A stretch of 64,000 nt of DNA. It comes from Micromonospora wenchangensis. Lineage in GTDB: Bacteria; Actinomycetota; Actinomycetes; Mycobacteriales; Micromonosporaceae. The notes under the pieces were generated by a model. The model was not told the origin of the DNA, ran no database searches, and was given only the letters and a program-made list of their open reading frames with translations. The position numbers were made by a program, and so were the translations under genes. The stretch is from assembly GCF_002210435.1 (NCBI RefSeq), contig NZ_MZMV01000004.1:124001-188000 (forward strand), written 5' to 3'. Positions 60,308 to 64,000 of the stretch are shown piece by piece; the first letter of the stretch is position 1, and the number at the start of each line of letters is the position of its first letter.

Positions 60308-60344
60308 CGGCGCGGCGACGACCCCACCGGTCGTCCCGCGCCGC
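60308..60344 (+). terminator. terminator hairpin
   Basis: GCGGCGCGGCGACGACC (from 60308) pairs with GGTCGTCCCGCGCCGC (to 60344) with one bulged base, 19 bp after the gene end. Confidence 0.6.
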
Positions 60345-60541
60345 AGCCGGCTTCCGGCGGGTTCCGGGCCGCCCGGCACGTCGACGTGCCGCCCCTACCC
60401 GGAACCCCCGGCACGGTACGGCCCGCCAGCGGCACCGGACCCGCCCCGGGCTGCGCCCCCACGACAACGTAAGGATTTTTCAGGGTTCTCCCCGACCGTC
60501 ACGGGCCCACCCGGCGGGCGTCCGGCTCCTACAGTGCTCGT

Positions 60542-61456
60542 ATGTCGCCGACCACCGACCCGGAGCGTCCGGCTCCGGAGCCGAGCGGTACCCCCTCGAC
60601 GGGGCGCCGGGACCTGTCCGCCGAGCGCCCGGCCGGGCGTGACCGGGCGCTGTCCCGGCGGCGGGTGCTCTCCGGCACCGCCGCCGCCCTGGCCGGTGCC
60701 GGGGTGGCGCTGACCGGCGAGTTCGGGTATGCGGAGGCGACCGCCGACAGCAAGCTGCCCGTCTACGGCGGGTACGCCGCCACCGTGCACGCCGACCGGC
60801 GCACCCCGCCCCGGTCGTCCCGGGTCGACGTGGTGTGGAGCGTGGACACCACCCGCCGGCTGATCGCGCTCACCTTCGACGACGGGCCCGCGCCGAACTG
60901 GACCCCCCGGGTGCTGTCGATCCTCGCGCAGACCGACACCCCGGCCACGTTCTTCATGGTCGGCCGCCGCGCCCGCGAGTACGGCCGGCTGGTGACGCAC
61001 CGGCTCGACGGTCACGAGATCGGCAACCACACCTGGGCCCACCAGGACCTCGCGAAGATGACCTACGAGCAGGCATGCACCGCGATCAGCCGGGCGCACA
61101 ACGAGCTGACCCGGCTCTGCGGCCGGGAGCCCACCCTGCTCCGCCCGCCGTACGGGCACCTCGCCGGCAGCACCCTGCTCGCCGCCAACGATCTCGGTTA
61201 CCAGGTGGTCCTGTGGAACCGGCAGATGCTCGAATCCCGGTTCACCCAGAATCCGGACGGCCTGGTCGACTACGTCGTCGACTCCTGTGACCCGGGCACC
61301 ATCCTGCTCGCACACGACACCGGGCCGGCGGACCGGCTGGTCGCTATCCGGGGGCTGGCTGCGATGATCACCGGGCTGCGGCGGCGGGGCTTCGAGTTCG
61401 TCACCGTCTCCGAGCTGATGGCGGCGGCCACCCCGGCCACCGCCCCGGCCCACTGA
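60542..61456 (+). CDS. polysaccharide deacetylase (NodB family) with Tat-type signal
   Basis: The 304-aa enzyme starts with a twin-arginine-like signal (SRRRVLSGTAAALAGAGVAL) near residue 40, so it is likely exported folded. The NodB domain shows TFDDGPAPNW (catalytic Asp), GHEIGNHTWAH (metal His pair), LRPPYGHL and a late LLAHDTGPAD. It would remove acetyl groups from peptidoglycan or another glycan. The ATG at 60542 is 252 bp after the previous gene. Confidence 0.9.
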   Translation: MSPTTDPERPAPEPSGTPSTGRRDLSAERPAGRDRALSRRRVLSGTAAALAGAGVALTGEFGYAEATADSKLPVYGGYAATVHADRRTPPRSSRVDVVWSVDTTRRLIALTFDDGPAPNWTPRVLSILAQTDTPATFFMVGRRAREYGRLVTHRLDGHEIGNHTWAHQDLAKMTYEQACTAISRAHNELTRLCGREPTLLRPPYGHLAGSTLLAANDLGYQVVLWNRQMLESRFTQNPDGLVDYVVDSCDPGTILLAHDTGPADRLVAIRGLAAMITGLRRRGFEFVTVSELMAAATPATAPAH

Positions 61457-61467
61457 CCGGCGGGCGG

Positions 61468-62616
61468 TCAGAGCCAGCCGTTGCGGCGGAACCACCGGTA
61501 GAGCGCCAGCGAGATGGCAAGCATCAACGCGAGCACCCCCGGATAGCCGTACGTCCACTTCAGCTCGGGCATGTTCTCGAAGTTCATGCCGTAGACGCCG
61601 GCGAACGCGGTCCACACCGCCGCGATGGCCGCCCACGCGGCGATCTTGCGCATGTCGTTGTTCTGGTCGACGGTGACCTGCGCCAGCCGGGCCTGGAGGA
61701 TCGAGTTGAGCAGGTCGTCGTAGGAGTTGACCTGCTCGACGGTGCGGCTGAGGTGGTCCTGCACGTCGCGGAAGTAACGCCGTACCTCCTGCGGCACCTC
61801 GCGGTTGACCTGTGCGGTCAGCGTCAGCAGCGGCCGTTGCAGCGGGATCACCGCCCGCTTGAACTCCACCAGTTCCCGCTTCATCTGGTAGATCCGCTGG
61901 ATACGCCCGCTGCTCTGCCGGTCGAAGACGTCGGCCTCCAGCACGTCGAGGTCGTCCTCCAACTGGTCGGCCACCTCCAGGTAGAGGTCCACCACCCGGT
62001 CGGTGATCGCGTACGCCACCGCCCACGGTCCATGGCGTAGCAGGTCCCGCTTGGCCTCCAGGTCGGCCCGGACGGGCGCGAGCCGGCAGGCGTCCCCGTG
62101 CCGGACGCTGATCAGGAAGTTCGGCCCGATGAACAGCATCACCTGGCCGGTCTCCACCACCTCGGAGGTCTCGGTCAGCTCGGTGTGCTCGCAGTAGCGG
62201 GCGGTCCGCAGCACCAGGAAGCTGACCTCGCCGAAACGTTCCAGCTTGGGCCGCTGCTGGGCCTTCACCGCGTCCTCGACGGCCAGTTCGTGCAGGCCGT
62301 ACGTCTCGGCGATGGCGGTCATCTCGGCCAGTTCCGGTTCGTGCAGCCCGAGCCAGACGAACCCGTCGCGCTCGTCGCGGGCGGCGGCCAGCGCCTCGGC
62401 GTACTGCCACTGGCCGGGGCGGCGTTCGCCGTCGACGTAGAGGCCGCAGTCGACCACCCCGCTGCGTCCCGGGCCGGTGGGCGCGGGGGTACGGGGGGAG
62501 CCGTCGGCGTTGAGGATGCGGGACATCGCGCGTACCGGGGAGACCCAGGCGCGGGGGTTCAGCACCCGACCGCCGTGGAGTGTCGCCGACCGCTCCCGTG
62601 CCGCCCGGTCCGTCAT
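61468..62616 (-). CDS. corA: CorA-type magnesium transporter
   Basis: The 382-aa protein has a large cytoplasmic domain rich in charged helices and two C-terminal membrane segments. Between them lies the signature YGMNFENMPEL, the CorA GMN motif that selects hydrated Mg2+. Its C terminus is basic (WFRRNGWL). It is convergent with the deacetylase gene. The gap 62617-62912 before the aminotransferase shows nothing clear. Confidence 0.93.
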   Translation of the reverse strand: MTDRAARERSATLHGGRVLNPRAWVSPVRAMSRILNADGSPRTPAPTGPGRSGVVDCGLYVDGERRPGQWQYAEALAAARDERDGFVWLGLHEPELAEMTAIAETYGLHELAVEDAVKAQQRPKLERFGEVSFLVLRTARYCEHTELTETSEVVETGQVMLFIGPNFLISVRHGDACRLAPVRADLEAKRDLLRHGPWAVAYAITDRVVDLYLEVADQLEDDLDVLEADVFDRQSSGRIQRIYQMKRELVEFKRAVIPLQRPLLTLTAQVNREVPQEVRRYFRDVQDHLSRTVEQVNSYDDLLNSILQARLAQVTVDQNNDMRKIAAWAAIAAVWTAFAGVYGMNFENMPELKWTYGYPGVLALMLAISLALYRWFRRNGWL

Positions 62617-62912
62617 GGCGTTCCCCCTCCCGGGTGTCCTGCTGCGGCTTGCAGGCTACGCCGCCGCCGGGGATGGCGGGTGTGGGCGCCGGGCGGGTCG
62701 GGCCGCGTTCAGGGGGGTGAGGGGGCGACCCGACCCACCCGGCACCGCTGGGGGCGGGGGTAATGCTGCCGCGTCGCCCACCCGTCCGGCGGGAACGACC
62801 GGGTCACCGGCCGAACGTGAGTGACGCTCGCAGCATTGTGGGTCGCCGGGCCGGCCGAGGGGAGCCCTCGACCGGCCGACGTCGTACTTTTGTCAGAAAC
62901 CCGACAGATATT

Positions 62913-64000
62913 TCAGCCCCGGACGGCCGCCACCGCGTCCGCGAGCCGGCGCACACCCTCGTCGATCCGGTCCGCGGTCACCGCGGAGAAGGCCAGCCGC
63001 AACGCGTGCCGCCCACCGTCGACCATGAAGTCGCTGCCCTTGACCACGGCGACACCCCGCTCGGCGGCGGCCGGGGCCAACCGGTCCACGTCCACGTCGT
63101 CGGGGAACTCCACCCAGAGGAAGTAGCCGCCGTCCGGCTCGACGAACGTCGCCTCGGGCAGATGCCGGCGCAGCGACTCGGCCAGCACCCCGGCCCGCTC
63201 GCCCAGCGCCGACGACACCGTGGCGATCGACCGCTGGATGTCACCCGAGACGCAGAACTGGTGCACGATCGCCTCGGACACCATGCCCGGCGAGATGTAG
63301 AGGCTGGTCGCCTTCTTGGCGATGTCGGCGATCAGGCTCGCCGGCCCGACCAGGTAACCGACCCGGACCCCGGGGCAGACGGTCTTGGTGAAGCTCGACG
63401 CGTGCACCACCACACCCCGGGTGTCCATCGACAGCATCGACGGCAGCGGCTCGCCCCGGAACCGGATGTCGGCGTACGGGTCGTCCTCGAAGATGGTGAA
63501 GCCGTACTCGGCGGCGAGGTCGAGCAGCTCACGGCGCTTGTCCAGGGAGAGGGTCACCCCGGCCGGGTTCTGGTAGTTCGGGATCACGTGGGCCAGCCGG
63601 GGGCGTACCCCGGACTCCAGCAGCTTGCGCAGCTCGGCGGTGTCCAGACCGTCCGGCTCGATGCCCACGCCGTGGATCTCGCCGCCCATCCGCTGGAGGT
63701 TGAGCAGCGTCCGGTCGTACGTCGGACGCTCCACCACCACGGCGTCCCCGCGCCGGACCAGGTGGTCGAAGAGGAACGCGTCGGCCTGGAGCGAGCCGTT
63801 GGTGACCAGCACCTGATCCGCCTCGACGCCGTGCTTCTCGGCGATCCACTTCCGCAAGGGGGGGTAACCCACGGAGGTGCCGTAGGCGGTGACCCCGGCG
63901 GGGTCGGCGTCGAAGGCACGGACAGCGGCGGCCTTGAGCCCCTCGACATCCACGATGTCCAGCGAGGGCGCGCCACGGGCGAACGAGATCAGCTGCTCGG
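62913..64000 (-). CDS. PLP-dependent aminotransferase (5' end outside window)
   Basis: At least 362 residues of a class I/II fold aminotransferase are present; the frame remains open at the last base (ISFARGAPSLDI), so the start lies beyond the window. The PLP Lys is in HASSFTKTVCPGVRVGYL, with NPAGVTLS, FEDDPYADIRF and a C-terminal ALRLAFSAV. It resembles 2-aminoadipate/aromatic aminotransferases of the MocR-related group without the DNA-binding domain, at least in the part seen. Confidence 0.93.
   Translation of the reverse strand, partial: EQLISFARGAPSLDIVDVEGLKAAAVRAFDADPAGVTAYGTSVGYPPLRKWIAEKHGVEADQVLVTNGSLQADAFLFDHLVRRGDAVVVERPTYDRTLLNLQRMGGEIHGVGIEPDGLDTAELRKLLESGVRPRLAHVIPNYQNPAGVTLSLDKRRELLDLAAEYGFTIFEDDPYADIRFRGEPLPSMLSMDTRGVVVHASSFTKTVCPGVRVGYLVGPASLIADIAKKATSLYISPGMVSEAIVHQFCVSGDIQRSIATVSSALGERAGVLAESLRRHLPEATFVEPDGGYFLWVEFPDDVDVDRLAPAAAERGVAVVKGSDFMVDGGRHALRLAFSAVTADRIDEGVRRLADAVAAVRG

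Noticed and set aside
61900..62200. Possible non-coding or divergent gene inside the CorA region
   Set aside because: CorA reads continuously with family motifs; opposite-strand frames are shadows.

Overview
The window looks like the chromosome of a high-GC actinomycete, most likely a member of the Micromonosporaceae. The reasons are the very high GC of the coding DNA, many GTG starts, three tRNA genes without encoded CCA, SARP and STAND regulators, and the mix of core genes on the right. This placement is inference from gene style, not from a database match.

Region 1 (1-9.3 kb) is the edge of a natural-product gene cluster. It holds a truncated cytochrome P450, a GNAT acetyltransferase and an MFS exporter, then an HTH/NB-ARC regulator. 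A stand-alone peptidyl carrier protein is translationally coupled to a NarL-type response regulator, and divergent from them is a thioesterase-like hydrolase with a Cys nucleophile. An AfsR-like SARP with an in-frame TTA codon closes the group. The picture is carrier-bound precursor tailoring plus export under layered regulation. The enzymes that load and assemble the product must lie left of the window.

Region 2 (9.3-27.8 kb) is accessory DNA at a tRNA-Arg(ACG) gene. It starts with a scrap of an ISL3-type transposase, then two copies of a HEPN-protein/partner gene pair, each broken in a different gene. An 88-bp direct repeat containing the 3' half of the tRNA brackets about 16.9 kb (10887-27805). 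That island carries a tyrosine recombinase ending inside the tRNA gene, a 2183-aa secreted LamG/repeat protein, a 2129-aa secreted RHS protein with a novel C-terminal tip, and an adjacent low-GC putative immunity gene.

Region 3 (27.8-38.9 kb) is chromosomal: tRNA-Ser(GCT), a Pro/Ala-rich protein, a CPBP protease, a flavohemoprotein, an HTH-peptide deformylase fusion, an FhuF-like protein behind an iron box, a GT-C membrane protein, a methyltransferase, a PEBP protein and small proteins. Strong hairpins separate convergent pairs.

Region 4 (38.4-43.8 kb) is a small defence-like island ending at tRNA-Ser(TGA). It has a GntR repressor with a palindromic operator, an antitoxin with a dead VapC, an uncharacterised overlapping two-gene unit whose first protein has a PD-(D/E)xK-type signature, and a decayed IS5-family element with intact ends.

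Region 5 (43.8-64 kb) is mostly core: quinone oxidoreductase, SoxR with a perfect palindrome shared with a split transketolase operon, a GT2, a large membrane protein, a two-component system with a repeated 17-bp box, a phosphotransferase-like protein, and an intact IS5-family element whose target duplication coincides with the stop codon of a thiolase. After these come a rhomboid protease, a cyclophilin, a Tat-type polysaccharide deacetylase, CorA and a truncated aminotransferase.
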